NCBI GenBank assembly: GCA_025450195.1
Contig: JANWHW010000028.1
Location: 124,001-188,000, forward strand
From: Solirubrobacterales bacterium
GTDB lineage: Bacteria; Actinomycetota; Thermoleophilia; Solirubrobacterales; 70-9
Reading direction: 5' to 3'
Length of the DNA: 64,000 nt
The translations under genes and the position numbers were made by a program. This document shows, one piece after another, positions 1 through 8,340 of the stretch (positions within the stretch are counted from its first letter, which is position 1; each line of letters opens with the position of its first letter). The notes under the pieces were generated by a model. It saw only the letters and a program-made list of their open reading frames with translations. It searched no databases and had not been told where the DNA came from.

Positions 1-117
1 GGGGCCAGCGAGCAAAAGCAAATGGGCCAGGTGATGTCGGCGCTGATGCCAAAGGTGGGCGGGCGCGCCGACGGCAAGCGTGTCAGTGCCGCGGTGCGTG
101 AGCGACTTGGCTCGTAG
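1..117 (+). CDS. yqeY: GatB/YqeY domain protein, C-terminal end (partial)
   Basis: Frame 1 is open from the window edge to a TAG at 115-117 and encodes 38 residues. They include MGQVMSALMPKVGGRADGK, the conserved end of the YqeY family, which shares a tRNA-binding-like domain with the GatB subunit of the tRNA amidotransferase. The family usually has about 150 residues, so most of the gene lies upstream. The following phoH-like frame begins inside its last codons, so the two are probably co-transcribed. The cellular role of YqeY is not settled. Assignment rests only on this tail. Confidence 0.75.
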   Translation, partial: GASEQKQMGQVMSALMPKVGGRADGKRVSAAVRERLGS

Positions 118-1090
118 GCATCTGACTCTCGACAACGCGGTCGCCGCTGAGCTGGCCGGCTCCGAGGACGCCGTGCTCAGAGCGCTGCGAGGCCATCTCG
201 ACTGCGAGTTCCACCTGCGCGGGAACGTGCTGACTCTCAATGGCGAGTCAACCGACGTCCAGACCGCCGCCACGGTCGTCGATGAGCTGGTCGACCTGAT
301 CGAGCAGGGCCACGAGGTCGCACCGGGGACGATCGAAGCGGTTGCGGGGGCGCTTGACGCCCATGAGAGCCCAGCCCAGATTCTCGAGGACGTCGTCTGG
401 CGGCACCGCAACACGAAGGTGTCGCCGAAGACGCTCAACCAGAAGCGCTACGTCGACTCGATTCGCCGGCAGACGATCACCTTTGGGATCGGACCGGCAG
501 GCACAGGCAAGACCTTTCTCGCCGTTGCCATGGCCGCCGCGGCGCTGGCCGAGCGTGAGGTGCAGCGGATCATCCTCACCCGCCCCGCCGTCGAGGCGGG
601 GGAGAGGCTCGGCTTCCTGCCCGGGGACATCCAGGCCAAGGTGGACCCTTATCTTCGGCCGCTCTTCGATGCGCTCTACGACATGCTCGATCCCGATCGG
701 GTCAACGGCTACTTCGAGCGCGGTGTCATCGAGGTGGCCCCACTCGCCTTCATGCGCGGCCGCACCCTCAACGATTCTTTCGTGATCCTGGATGAGGCGC
801 AGAACACGAGCCCGGAGCAGATGAAGATGTTCCTCACCCGGCTCGGCTTCAACTCGCGGATGGTGGTGACCGGCGACATCACTCAGATCGACCTGCCCAC
901 CGACCAGCGATCCGGATTGGTCGTCGTCAAAGACATCCTCGATGAGGTGCCCGACATCTCCTTCGTGCGGTTCGGCGGCGAGGACGTGGTGCGCCACAAG
1001 CTGGTCCAGCGAATAGTTGCGGCTTACGATGAGCACGGAAACCGCGAGCGAGCCGCTCGCGCCGAACACGGGCCGACCCCGGGCACTTGA
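98..1090 (+). CDS. phoH: PhoH-family P-loop ATPase
   Basis: Encodes about 330 residues of the PhoH family, cytoplasmic ATPases usually found beside ybeY and linked to RNA metabolism. Visible are the Walker A motif GPAGTGKT (about residue 132 from this start), TRPAVEAGERLGFLPGD, and the Walker B motif VILDEAQN followed by the conserved TSPEQMKMFLTRLGF. The N-terminal 100 residues resemble the KH-like part of PhoH. In-frame GTG codons exist at 80, 86 and 98. The start at 98 is chosen because homologous sequence begins just after it; all overlap the end of yqeY. The stop overlaps the TTG start of ybeY, indicating translational coupling. Confidence 0.93.
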   Translation: MSDLARRHLTLDNAVAAELAGSEDAVLRALRGHLDCEFHLRGNVLTLNGESTDVQTAATVVDELVDLIEQGHEVAPGTIEAVAGALDAHESPAQILEDVVWRHRNTKVSPKTLNQKRYVDSIRRQTITFGIGPAGTGKTFLAVAMAAAALAEREVQRIILTRPAVEAGERLGFLPGDIQAKVDPYLRPLFDALYDMLDPDRVNGYFERGVIEVAPLAFMRGRTLNDSFVILDEAQNTSPEQMKMFLTRLGFNSRMVVTGDITQIDLPTDQRSGLVVVKDILDEVPDISFVRFGGEDVVRHKLVQRIVAAYDEHGNRERAARAEHGPTPGT

Positions 1091-1494
1091 GCCTGGACCT
1101 CGGCGACGTCCCTTCCGAGCTGCGGCCGGCCGTTGCGGCTGCGCTTGACGCGGCCGGCGTCTTCGATGGGCACCTTGCGGTCGAGATCGTCGACGCAGGG
1201 CGGATTCGCGAGCTCAATCTCGAGCATCGAGACAGAGACGTGCCAACCGATGTCTTGGCGTTCCCGATCGACGGGCCCGGGCCGACCCCCGGCCCGCGCG
1301 AGCTGGGAGACGTTGCGATCTGCCCCGAGCACTGTTCCGACGTGATCGAGGCCGCCGTCCACGGAGCCCTGCACCTCTGCGGCTATGACCACGAGACCGA
1401 TAGCGGCGAGATGCTCGCCCTTCAGCACCAGGTCATCGCCGCGCTGCCCCCAGACGCGGGAGCGAGCAAGCGCCAATTTGGCCGGGGATCATGA
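1087..1494 (+). CDS. ybeY: Endoribonuclease YbeY, 16S rRNA maturation
   Basis: A 135-residue metal-dependent endoribonuclease for 16S rRNA 3'-end processing and ribosome quality control. The zinc site is seen as HGALHLCGYDHE, the family signature HGxLHLxGYDH. The TTG start overlaps the phoH stop, and the ATGA at 1491 overlaps the era start, so phoH-ybeY-era form one operon. The C-terminal residues LPPDAGASKRQFGRGS are encoded by a copy of a short dispersed nucleotide repeat (1446-1466) also found at trpA, so this tail is probably a repeat-derived extension rather than part of the fold. Confidence 0.93.
   Translation: MSLDLGDVPSELRPAVAAALDAAGVFDGHLAVEIVDAGRIRELNLEHRDRDVPTDVLAFPIDGPGPTPGPRELGDVAICPEHCSDVIEAAVHGALHLCGYDHETDSGEMLALQHQVIAALPPDAGASKRQFGRGS
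1446..1466 (+). repeat. Dispersed gene-end repeat, copy C
   Basis: This 21-nt segment at the 3' end of ybeY contains GACGCGGGAGCGAG and matches 10168-10188 at the trpB/trpA junction at 20 of 21 positions. The two copies are read in different frames, so the similarity is at DNA level and not a shared protein motif. A more diverged copy starts near 25383. Confidence 0.6.
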
Positions 1495-2411
1495 GCACGA
1501 GCGAGCGAGAGCAGAGGGGGCTGCGCGCAGGGTTCGTGGGATTGGCCGGTCGGCCCAATGTCGGCAAGTCGACCCTGGTCAATGCGATCGTCGGGCGCCA
1601 CGTCGCGATCGTCTCCGTGCGGCCGCAGACGACTCGGCGCGCGATCCGCGGAGTCGCCACCGATACCGACGCCGGCCGCCAGCTCGTCCTCGTTGACCTG
1701 CCGGGCGTGCAGCGCCCGCGCGACGTGCTCACGGAGCGAATGCAGCACCGGGTCGAGCGGGAGCTGTCCGAATCGGACCTGGCCTTGATCGTCATCAATG
1801 GCGAGGAGGGAGTGGGGCCGGGCGATCGCTTCATCGCGCGGACCCTGCTCGAAGCCGGCGCCAAACTGCCGGTGATCTGCGTGGTCAACAAGGCGGACAA
1901 GCTCGGGCCGAACGAGCTGGTCCCGGTGCTCGCTGAGGCCGCTGAGCTGGATGGGGTCGACGAGATCTTTCCAATCAGCGCGCGCACCCGGGAGGGGTTG
2001 GAGCCCCTGGTGCAGCGACTGGGCGAGCTGATGCCCGAAGGGCCCTACATGTATCCGCCGGAGGACCGAAGCGACCAGTCGAGCGAGCTGCTGTTGGCCG
2101 AGCTGATTCGCGAGCAGGTGCTGAACCGGACCCGACAGGAGATACCGCACTCGGTCGAGGTCTCGGTCAAAGAGATCGCCACTCGCGACGATGGCCTGGT
2201 TACCGTCGAGGCCCAGATCTGGGCGGAGACCGAGTCCCAGAAGGGGATCCTGATTGGCAAGGGCGGCACCAAGATCAGCGAGGTCGGAACCGCCGCCCGC
2301 CGTTCCTTGGAAACCGAGCTGGAGGCCAAGGTCCACCTCGACCTCCAGGTCCAGGTCCGCCGCCACTGGCGTCGCGACGAGGACCTACTCGATCGCCTGG
2401 GGATCGAATGA
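1491..2411 (+). CDS. era: GTPase Era
   Basis: A 306-residue ribosome-assembly GTPase that binds the 3' end of 16S rRNA. The G domain shows G1 GRPNVGKS (residues 20-27), switch I RPQTTRRAIRG, G3 DLPG (69-72) and G4 NKAD (133-136). A C-terminal KH RNA-binding domain contains GKGGTKI near residue 255. Length is normal. The ATG overlaps the ybeY stop, matching the common ybeY-era arrangement. No recO follows, unlike in many other genomes; hisIE starts 24 nt downstream. Confidence 0.96.
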   Translation: MSTSEREQRGLRAGFVGLAGRPNVGKSTLVNAIVGRHVAIVSVRPQTTRRAIRGVATDTDAGRQLVLVDLPGVQRPRDVLTERMQHRVERELSESDLALIVINGEEGVGPGDRFIARTLLEAGAKLPVICVVNKADKLGPNELVPVLAEAAELDGVDEIFPISARTREGLEPLVQRLGELMPEGPYMYPPEDRSDQSSELLLAELIREQVLNRTRQEIPHSVEVSVKEIATRDDGLVTVEAQIWAETESQKGILIGKGGTKISEVGTAARRSLETELEAKVHLDLQVQVRRHWRRDEDLLDRLGIE

Positions 2412-2423
2412 GGCGACCTGCCA

Positions 2424-2429
2424 TACGAT
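2424..2429 (+). promoter_or_regulatory. -10-like hexamer before hisIE
   Basis: TACGAT lies 6 nt before the ATG of hisIE in the short gap after era. No Shine-Dalgarno sequence is present. Spacing fits a leaderless or near-leaderless transcript, and the site may be a promoter for the his/trp cluster. No clear -35 element is visible. Confidence 0.35.
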
Positions 2430-2435
2430 TGCTTG

Positions 2436-3050
2436 ATGTTCGAGCAGGTGAAATTCGACGAGCGGGGGCTGGCACCGTGCGTGGCGCAGGATTTCGCCAG
2501 CGGCGAGGTGTTGACGCTCGCCTACGTCAACGAGGAGTCCCTGCAACTGACCGTGGAGACGGGCGAGCTGCACTTCTACAGCCGCTCGCGCGAGGAGATT
2601 TGGCGCAAGGGAGAAACCTCCGGCAACGTGCTGAAGCTGCGCGAGCTCCGCTACGACTGCGACGGGGACGCGATTGTCGCCCTGGTCGAGCCGACGGGCC
2701 CCGCCTGCCACACCGGTGAGCGCAGCTGCTTTCACCGTGAGCTCGACGGTGACGGCGAGCCGGCTCCGCCGGCCCACGAAGCGCTGACCGCGTTACAGCG
2801 CACCCTGCGCAGCCGCGCCGCCGAGCGGCCGGAGGGCAGCTACACCGTGAAGTTGCTCGACGATCCACAGCTGATCGGGGAGAAGGTTGAGGAGGAGGCC
2901 GAGGAGGTGGCCCGCGCGGCGCGCGAGGAGTCCGATGAGCGCGTCGCCGAGGAGGCCGCCGACCTGCTCTACCACCTCAGCGTGCTGCTGGCTTCTCGTG
3001 AGGTTTCCCAGGCCACCGTGATGGAAGTGCTCAATGGCCGTCGCGGCTGA
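2436..3050 (+). CDS. hisIE: Bifunctional phosphoribosyl-AMP cyclohydrolase/phosphoribosyl-ATP pyrophosphatase
   Basis: A 204-residue fusion catalysing steps 2 and 3 of histidine synthesis. The HisI half (about residues 1-110) shows the WRKGETSGN, DCDGDA and GPACHTGERSCF motifs, including the metal-binding acidic and cysteine residues. The HisE half (about 115-204) shows the acidic helix EEAEEVARAAREE and EEAADLLYHLSVLL typical of the MazG-like fold. ATG 2436 is preferred over TTG 2433. It heads the tryptophan operon and overlaps trpE by 17 nt, although histidine and tryptophan synthesis share only PRPP as a precursor. Confidence 0.93.
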   Translation: MFEQVKFDERGLAPCVAQDFASGEVLTLAYVNEESLQLTVETGELHFYSRSREEIWRKGETSGNVLKLRELRYDCDGDAIVALVEPTGPACHTGERSCFHRELDGDGEPAPPAHEALTALQRTLRSRAAERPEGSYTVKLLDDPQLIGEKVEEEAEEVARAAREESDERVAEEAADLLYHLSVLLASREVSQATVMEVLNGRRG

Positions 3051-4566
3051 TTCCGAGCTTCGCCTCGAGCCGAGCCTCGAAGAGGCCCGCGAGCTTGCCT
3101 CGCAAGGCAACGTGGTGCCGGTGCGTGCTCGCTTCGTCGATGACTGCGAGACGCCCGTCTCCGCCTTCCTGAAGCTCCGCGCGGGTGAGCCTGAGGGAGC
3201 GCCGTGCTTCCTGCTCGAGTCCGCCGAGCAGGGCCAGGTCGGCCGCTACTCCTTCGTCGGTATCCGTCCCCGCTCCGTCCTGCGCTGGAGCGATGGCGTG
3301 CTGTCGGAATGGGGTGGAGCGGCGCCCTCGGGCGATCCGGTGGAAACCGCCGAGGCCGCCGACCCCTATGCGGCGGTTGCCTCCTATCTAGACCGCTTCA
3401 AGCTCGCACCGGTGGACGGATTGCCTCCCTTCGCCGGCGGGGCGGTCGGCTTCTTCGGCTACGACCTGGTCCGTACGGTCGAGCCGCTCGGAGAGCCGAA
3501 CCCGGACCCGCTTGGGCTCCCCGATTTGGCTTTGATGATCACCGACGTGCTGCTCGTCTTCGACCATCTGCGTCACGAGCTGACGATCATGGCTTGCGCC
3601 TTCGCTGATGAGGGCGGGGGGATCGACGCCGCCTACGCGCGCGCTTCCGATGCGATCGCCGACGTTCGTAGTCGGCTTCGCGCCGCGGTGCCGGTCCCGG
3701 CCTCTCCAATGGTCAGCGAGGCACCGACCTTTACCTCCAATATGGAGCAGGGGGAGTTCGAAGCCGCGGTCGAGCGGATCGTCGAATACGTCCACGCCGG
3801 AGACGCCTTTCAGGTCGTGCCCTCGCAACGCTTCTCCGCTCCCGCACCGGTCGAGGCCTTCTCGGTCTACCGCGGGCTTCGCGCTGTCAATCCTTCCCCT
3901 TACATGTACTTCCTCGAGTTCGGCGACTTTCAGATCGCCGGAGCCTCGCCGGAGCCGCTGGTCAAGGTCAACGGGAGGCAGGTCGAGGCGCGGCCGATCG
4001 CCGGCACCTATCCACGCGGGGCCAGCGAGGAGGAGGACCGGCGCCTTGCCGAGCGCCTCGTCAACGACCCCAAGGAGCGCGCCGAGCACGTGATGCTCGT
4101 CGACCTCGGCCGCAACGACCTCGGCCACGTATGCGAGTACGGGTCGGTCACCGTGGACGAGCTGATGATCGTCGAGACCTACTCGCACGTCCTCCACATC
4201 GTCAGCCAGGTATCGGGGACGCTGCGCGACGGCGTCAGCGCGATGGACGTGCTGCGCTCGGCGTTGCCCGCCGGCACCCTCTCCGGCGCCCCGAAGGTGC
4301 GGGCGATGCAGATCATTGATGAGCTGGAGCCGATCAAGCGCTGCTCCTATGGAGGCGCGATCGGCTATCTCTCATGGAACGGCGACCTAGATACGGCTAT
4401 CCACATCCGCACCGTCGTGGTCAAGGACGGGGAAGTGCACGTGCAGGCCGGTGGTGGCACTGTCGCCGATGCCAAGCCGGCCAACGAGTACAACGAGTCG
4501 GTCAACAAGGCGAAGGCGGTCTTCCGCGCCGTCGAGCTCGCCTGCGAACAGCCGGATTGGGCCTGA
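3034..4566 (+). CDS. trpE: Anthranilate synthase component I
   Basis: A 510-residue chorismate-utilising enzyme that with TrpG makes anthranilate. The N-terminal region has LLESAE (residues 60-65), the tryptophan feedback-binding motif, suggesting allosteric control is retained. The catalytic domain contains GASPEPLVKV, RPIAGTYPRG, DLGRNDLGHVCEYGSV and LPAGTLSGAPKVRAMQIIDELE. Length is usual. The ATG lies inside the end of hisIE. No attenuator-like leader peptide or terminator pair was seen upstream, so any tryptophan-dependent control must act elsewhere. Confidence 0.96.
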   Translation: MAVAADSELRLEPSLEEARELASQGNVVPVRARFVDDCETPVSAFLKLRAGEPEGAPCFLLESAEQGQVGRYSFVGIRPRSVLRWSDGVLSEWGGAAPSGDPVETAEAADPYAAVASYLDRFKLAPVDGLPPFAGGAVGFFGYDLVRTVEPLGEPNPDPLGLPDLALMITDVLLVFDHLRHELTIMACAFADEGGGIDAAYARASDAIADVRSRLRAAVPVPASPMVSEAPTFTSNMEQGEFEAAVERIVEYVHAGDAFQVVPSQRFSAPAPVEAFSVYRGLRAVNPSPYMYFLEFGDFQIAGASPEPLVKVNGRQVEARPIAGTYPRGASEEEDRRLAERLVNDPKERAEHVMLVDLGRNDLGHVCEYGSVTVDELMIVETYSHVLHIVSQVSGTLRDGVSAMDVLRSALPAGTLSGAPKVRAMQIIDELEPIKRCSYGGAIGYLSWNGDLDTAIHIRTVVVKDGEVHVQAGGGTVADAKPANEYNESVNKAKAVFRAVELACEQPDWA

Positions 4567-4583
4567 GGGAAGATGGTGCTCTG

Positions 4584-5174
4584 ATGCGCGCGCTCGTCAT
4601 CGACAACTACGACAGCTTCGTCTACAACCTGGTCCAGTACCTGGGGGAGCTCGGGGCCGAGGTCGAGGTGGTGCGCAACGACCGCGCCGAGGTCGACGAG
4701 CTGCTGGAGCGGGACGTCGACCGGCTTGTCGTCTCGCCAGGGCCGTGCACCCCCGCCGAGGCCGGGATCTCGGTCGAGGCGGTCCGGGCCTTCGCGGAGG
4801 CCGGCACGCCGGTGCTCGGCGTCTGCCTCGGGCACCAGGCGCTGGTCGTCGCCTTCGGCGGACGGGTCGTCGTCGGCGACCCGATCCACGGCAAGGACGC
4901 CGAGGTCGAGCACGACGGCCGCACGATCTTCGCTGGCCTGCCCAGCCCGCTGGTGGCCGGCCGCTACCACTCGCTCGTCGCCGCGCCGGACTCGGTGCCC
5001 GACGCGCTCGAGGTCAGCGCCACCTACGGCGATGTCGTGATGGGCGTCCGCCACCGTGACCTGCCTGCCGAGGGAGTCCAGTTCCACCCCGAGTCGGTTC
5101 TCACACCGCAGGGCAAGCACCTGCTGGCGAACTTCCTCGGAGAGGGGGTGTTGTCCTCCAATGGCGCCCAATGA
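4584..5174 (+). CDS. trpG: Anthranilate synthase component II (glutamine amidotransferase)
   Basis: A 196-residue class I glutamine amidotransferase that supplies ammonia to TrpE. The catalytic nucleophile is Cys81 in GVCLGHQ, with His168 and Glu170 in QFHPES completing the triad. IDNYDSFVYNL at the N-terminus and SPGPCTPAEAG are conserved. The true start is the ATG at 4584 although the frame is open upstream into trpE. It lies 17 nt after the trpE stop and overlaps trpD by 14 nt. It could also serve as PabA in folate synthesis, as happens in some bacteria; no second copy is visible here. Confidence 0.95.
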   Translation: MRALVIDNYDSFVYNLVQYLGELGAEVEVVRNDRAEVDELLERDVDRLVVSPGPCTPAEAGISVEAVRAFAEAGTPVLGVCLGHQALVVAFGGRVVVGDPIHGKDAEVEHDGRTIFAGLPSPLVAGRYHSLVAAPDSVPDALEVSATYGDVVMGVRHRDLPAEGVQFHPESVLTPQGKHLLANFLGEGVLSSNGAQ

Positions 5175-6189
5175 CGTCCTCACGCGGGCGATCGACGCCG
5201 TCTGCTCGGGCGACCACCTCACTGCCGACCACGCTGCCGCGGTCCTCGCCGAGATCATGGAGGGACGGGCGGGCGAGGTGCAGACGGGGGCCTTCCTCGT
5301 CGCCCTGCGGGCCAAGGGGGAGACTGTCTCCGAGCTCGTCGGGCTGGCGCGGACGATGCGCTCGCTCGCGGCCCCGGTCGAGACCTCTCGCACGGACCTC
5401 GTCGATACCGCCGGCACCGGCGGCGGCCCCTCGACCTTCAACGTCTCGACCACAGCAGCCCTGGTCGCCGCTGCCGCGGGCTGCGCGGTCGCAAAGCACG
5501 GCAACCGCTCGAACACCCCATGCGGGTCGGCCGAAATTCTCGAGGCGCTGGGAGTCAACATCGACCTCGACCCAGCGCAGGTGGGCCGGTGCATCGACGA
5601 GGTCGGCTTCGGCTTCATGTTCGCCCCCCGCCACCATGCCGCGATGGCCCATGTCGTCCCGGTCCGCAAGGAGCTCGGCGTGCGGACGATCTTCAACTTC
5701 CTCGGGCCCCTGACCAACCCGGCCGGGGCGCAGCGGCAGCTGCTCGGCGTCTCCGACCGCCACTATCAGGAGACGGTCGCCGAGGCGCTGGTCGGCCTCG
5801 GAGCGGTGCGGGCGATGGTGGTGACGGCGGAGGACGGCCTCGACGAGCTCTCGATCTCCTCCCGCACCAGGGTGATCGAGGTCGCCGACGGCGGCACCAA
5901 GGAGTGGTTTGTCGAGCCCGGCGACTTCGGCCTCGCCGCGGCGGAGCTAGGGGAGGTGGCCGGCGGCACCCCGGAGGAGAACGCCGTCGCCGTGCGCTCG
6001 GTGCTCGAAGGCGAGCCGGGCCCCCGCCGCGACCTCGCCGCGCTCAACGCGGGCGCCGCGATCTACGTCAGCGGCCTCGCCGACGACCTCCAGAGGGGCG
6101 TCGAGAAGGCCACTGAATCGATCGACAGCGGCAGCGCCGGTCAGCTGCTTGACCGCCTGATTGCAACGACCGGGGACGCCGGTCACTAG
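5161..6189 (+). CDS. trpD: Anthranilate phosphoribosyltransferase
   Basis: A 342-residue enzyme joining anthranilate to PRPP. Visible are the KHGNR motif (residues 112-116), PCGSAEILEALGV and the FMFAPRHHAAM segment. The PRPP loop, usually GTGGD, reads DTAGTGGGPSTFNVST (about 83-97) here, with Gly in place of the common Asp. The frame is open further upstream, but ATG 5161 gives the family N-terminus. It overlaps trpG by 14 nt and is followed 15 nt later by trpC. Confidence 0.95.
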   Translation: MAPNDVLTRAIDAVCSGDHLTADHAAAVLAEIMEGRAGEVQTGAFLVALRAKGETVSELVGLARTMRSLAAPVETSRTDLVDTAGTGGGPSTFNVSTTAALVAAAAGCAVAKHGNRSNTPCGSAEILEALGVNIDLDPAQVGRCIDEVGFGFMFAPRHHAAMAHVVPVRKELGVRTIFNFLGPLTNPAGAQRQLLGVSDRHYQETVAEALVGLGAVRAMVVTAEDGLDELSISSRTRVIEVADGGTKEWFVEPGDFGLAAAELGEVAGGTPEENAVAVRSVLEGEPGPRRDLAALNAGAAIYVSGLADDLQRGVEKATESIDSGSAGQLLDRLIATTGDAGH

Positions 6190-6204
6190 GCTTCCGTTTC
6201 TCAC

Positions 6205-7011
6205 GTGGGAATGATCGAGCAGCTAATCGCCGCTGCGCGCGACGGGGTTCACGAGCGTCGCCAGCAGATTCCTCAGTCCGACCTCGAGTCCAGGCTTCCG
6301 GAACGTGGTCGAGACCGCCCCTTCAGCGAGGCGCTGGTTCGTCCTGGCCTCTCGGTGATCGCCGAGTTCAAGCGTCGCTCGCCGAGTGCCGGTGAAATCT
6401 CAACGACCGCAACGGTTGCCGAGCAGGTTGGGGCTTACGAGCGAGGAGGGGCGGCTGCGCTTTCGATCCTTACGGACGAGCGTCACTTTGGCGGCTCGCT
6501 CGAGGACCTGCGGGCTGCTCGCTCGGCCTGTGACCTCCCGATCCTCCGCAAGGACTTCATCGTCGATCCCTACCAGCTCTATGAGGCGGCTGTGAACGGG
6601 GCCGACGCGGTGCTGCTGATCGTCCGGGCTCTCGATGACCGAGAGCTGGAGGGCCTCTATGAGGCGGCGCGCGGGCTCGACCTCGATTGCCTGGTTGAGG
6701 TTCACGACGAGCCGGAGCTGGAGCGCGCACTCGCGCTCGATGCTGACGTGATCGGCATCAACAACCGCAACCTCGACGAGGGCTCGGTCAATATCGTCAC
6801 GACGTATGAGCTGATGCCGGACGTGCCGGCGGGAAAGACCGTCGTCGCCGAGAGCGGTATCTCGACTCGCGCTGAGCTGGAGGAGCTGGAGAGGGTGGGT
6901 GTGGACGCGGTCCTGATCGGCTCGGCGCTGATGCAGGCCACCGACCCCGAGGCGCTGGTGCGTGAGTTCACCGGCTCCGATGAAGGCACCCGCGAGCACC
7001 GCCTCCCCTGA
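6205..7011 (+). CDS. trpC: Indole-3-glycerol phosphate synthase
   Basis: A 268-residue TIM-barrel enzyme catalysing ring closure and decarboxylation of CdRP. The active-site segments IAEFKRRSPSAG, LRKDFIVDPYQ, INNRNL and VAESGI, and the phosphate-binding IGSALM near the C-terminus, are all present. The start is GTG 6205 or ATG 6211. It is the last trp gene before an inserted protease gene, and a hairpin related to the element after rpsA lies just behind its stop. Confidence 0.96.
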   Translation: MGMIEQLIAAARDGVHERRQQIPQSDLESRLPERGRDRPFSEALVRPGLSVIAEFKRRSPSAGEISTTATVAEQVGAYERGGAAALSILTDERHFGGSLEDLRAARSACDLPILRKDFIVDPYQLYEAAVNGADAVLLIVRALDDRELEGLYEAARGLDLDCLVEVHDEPELERALALDADVIGINNRNLDEGSVNIVTTYELMPDVPAGKTVVAESGISTRAELEELERVGVDAVLIGSALMQATDPEALVREFTGSDEGTREHRLP

Positions 7012-7017
7012 GATGCC

Positions 7018-7055
7018 TGATCCACGACCACGCGGTCGTGGAATCAACCACCTGA
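7018..7055. repeat. Solo hairpin related to the post-rpsA inverted-repeat element
   Basis: CCACGACC (7022-7029) and GGTCGTGG (7034-7041) form a perfect 8-bp stem with loop ACGC. The stem extends outward by TGAT/ATCA with one bulged A. The right arm and flank (7031-7055) resemble 22751-22775 behind rpsA, both containing CGTGGAATCAACC. It lies right behind the trpC stop and may act as a transcription terminator or attenuator within the trp cluster. There is no U-tract. Confidence 0.6.
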
Positions 7056-7106
7056 GATTTAGGATGTCTTTGGAGACCGTTAAGGACCAGCTCAGCCACG
7101 CCTTGC

Positions 7107-8315
7107 ATGATTGAGGCGATGGGTCGGACGAAGCGCATTCTCGGAACTCCATTTGTCTCAGCGTTGATCGGCGGTGTCGTGGTCGGGGTCTTTGGCTGGC
7201 TTGCGATTGCGGCCGGCTGGATCGATGCCCAGGAGAGCTCGACGCCCTCCACGACGACGGCGGCTCTGGCAGCGCCGATCGTGAGCCACGACAACGACGC
7301 AAACGTCGTCAACGAGATCTACCGCCGCGACCGGCAGGGGATTGCGTTCATCGAGGCCGATCAGCCCGCTCAGGAAGCTTCGCCGTTAAGCCCCTTTGGC
7401 CAGCCTGAAGGTGGGGGGGTTGCAACCGGATCGGGCTTCGTCATCGACACAGAAGGCCACCTCCTCACAAACAACCACGTTGTCGACGGCGCCGGCGAGA
7501 TTTCGGTCAAGCTCGGATCCTCGGATGAGTCCTATGCGGCCAAGGTCGTAGGGACCGACCCGGCGACCGACGTTGCCCTGCTCAAGATCGACGTGCCCGG
7601 CGACCAGCTCCACCCGCTCGCACTGGGCAACTCTTCGGAGGTCGAAGTCGGTGACCCGGTGGTCGCCATCGGCAACCCCTTTGGGCTTGACAGCACAGTG
7701 ACCAGCGGCATCGTCTCTGCTCTGCAGCGACAGATACAGGCACCAAACGGCTTCTCCATCTCCCACGTGATCCAGACCGACGCCGCGATCAACCCCGGCA
7801 ACTCCGGTGGCCCGCTGATCGACGCGAGTGGGCGGGTGATCGGGATCAACTCTCAGATCGAGACCGGCGGAGGGGGCGGTGGCAACGTTGGCATCGGCTT
7901 CGCGATCCCAATCAACACCGCACGCGAAGTGGCCGAACAGATCGAGGAGGACGGCAGGGTCGAGCACGCCTACCTTGGGATCAGCGGCGGCAGCATCACT
8001 CCCGATCTGGCAAGAGCCCTGAACCTGCCGGTCGACGAAGGCGTCCTCGTTGCCGAAGTGGCCCAGGGCGGCCCGGCCGACAAGACGGGGATCGAGGGCG
8101 GCGATACCGAGGCCACGATCGAAGGAGCCAGCGTCACCCTTGGCGGCGACATCATCACCGAGCTCGACGGCAAGCCGGTTTCCGGCATGGACGATCTCGT
8201 CAACGTCATCAACGGCGGCAAGCCCGGCGATGAGATTGACCTGACCGTGTTGAGCGGAGGCGACGAAAAGACCGTGTCGGTGACGCTCGGCAACCGCCCC
8301 AGCTCGGTGAAATAA
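7107..8315 (+). CDS. HtrA/DegP-like trypsin-type serine protease with PDZ domain
   Basis: A 402-residue membrane-anchored protease. An N-terminal transmembrane helix (about residues 14-38) is followed by a low-complexity linker. The trypsin-like domain has catalytic His124 in TNNHVVDG, Asp155 in TDVALLKI and Ser233 in GNSGGPL. One C-terminal PDZ domain (about 285-395) contains YLGISG and GDIITELDGKPV. It probably acts outside the membrane in protein quality control. It is unusual here, sitting between trpC and trpF in an otherwise uninterrupted trp operon, with longer flanking gaps than its neighbours. ATG 7119 is an alternative start. Confidence 0.93.
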   Translation: MIEAMGRTKRILGTPFVSALIGGVVVGVFGWLAIAAGWIDAQESSTPSTTTAALAAPIVSHDNDANVVNEIYRRDRQGIAFIEADQPAQEASPLSPFGQPEGGGVATGSGFVIDTEGHLLTNNHVVDGAGEISVKLGSSDESYAAKVVGTDPATDVALLKIDVPGDQLHPLALGNSSEVEVGDPVVAIGNPFGLDSTVTSGIVSALQRQIQAPNGFSISHVIQTDAAINPGNSGGPLIDASGRVIGINSQIETGGGGGGNVGIGFAIPINTAREVAEQIEEDGRVEHAYLGISGGSITPDLARALNLPVDEGVLVAEVAQGGPADKTGIEGGDTEATIEGASVTLGGDIITELDGKPVSGMDDLVNVINGGKPGDEIDLTVLSGGDEKTVSVTLGNRPSSVK

Positions 8316-8340
8316 GAGCCGGCTGGTCCTGCTCCTCCCG

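Noticed and set aside
2400..3040. Tryptophan attenuator or T-box leader before the trp genes, and T-boxes before hisS and aspS
   Set aside because: No leader peptide with Trp codons, no alternative hairpins and no T-box core sequence were found in the short gaps.
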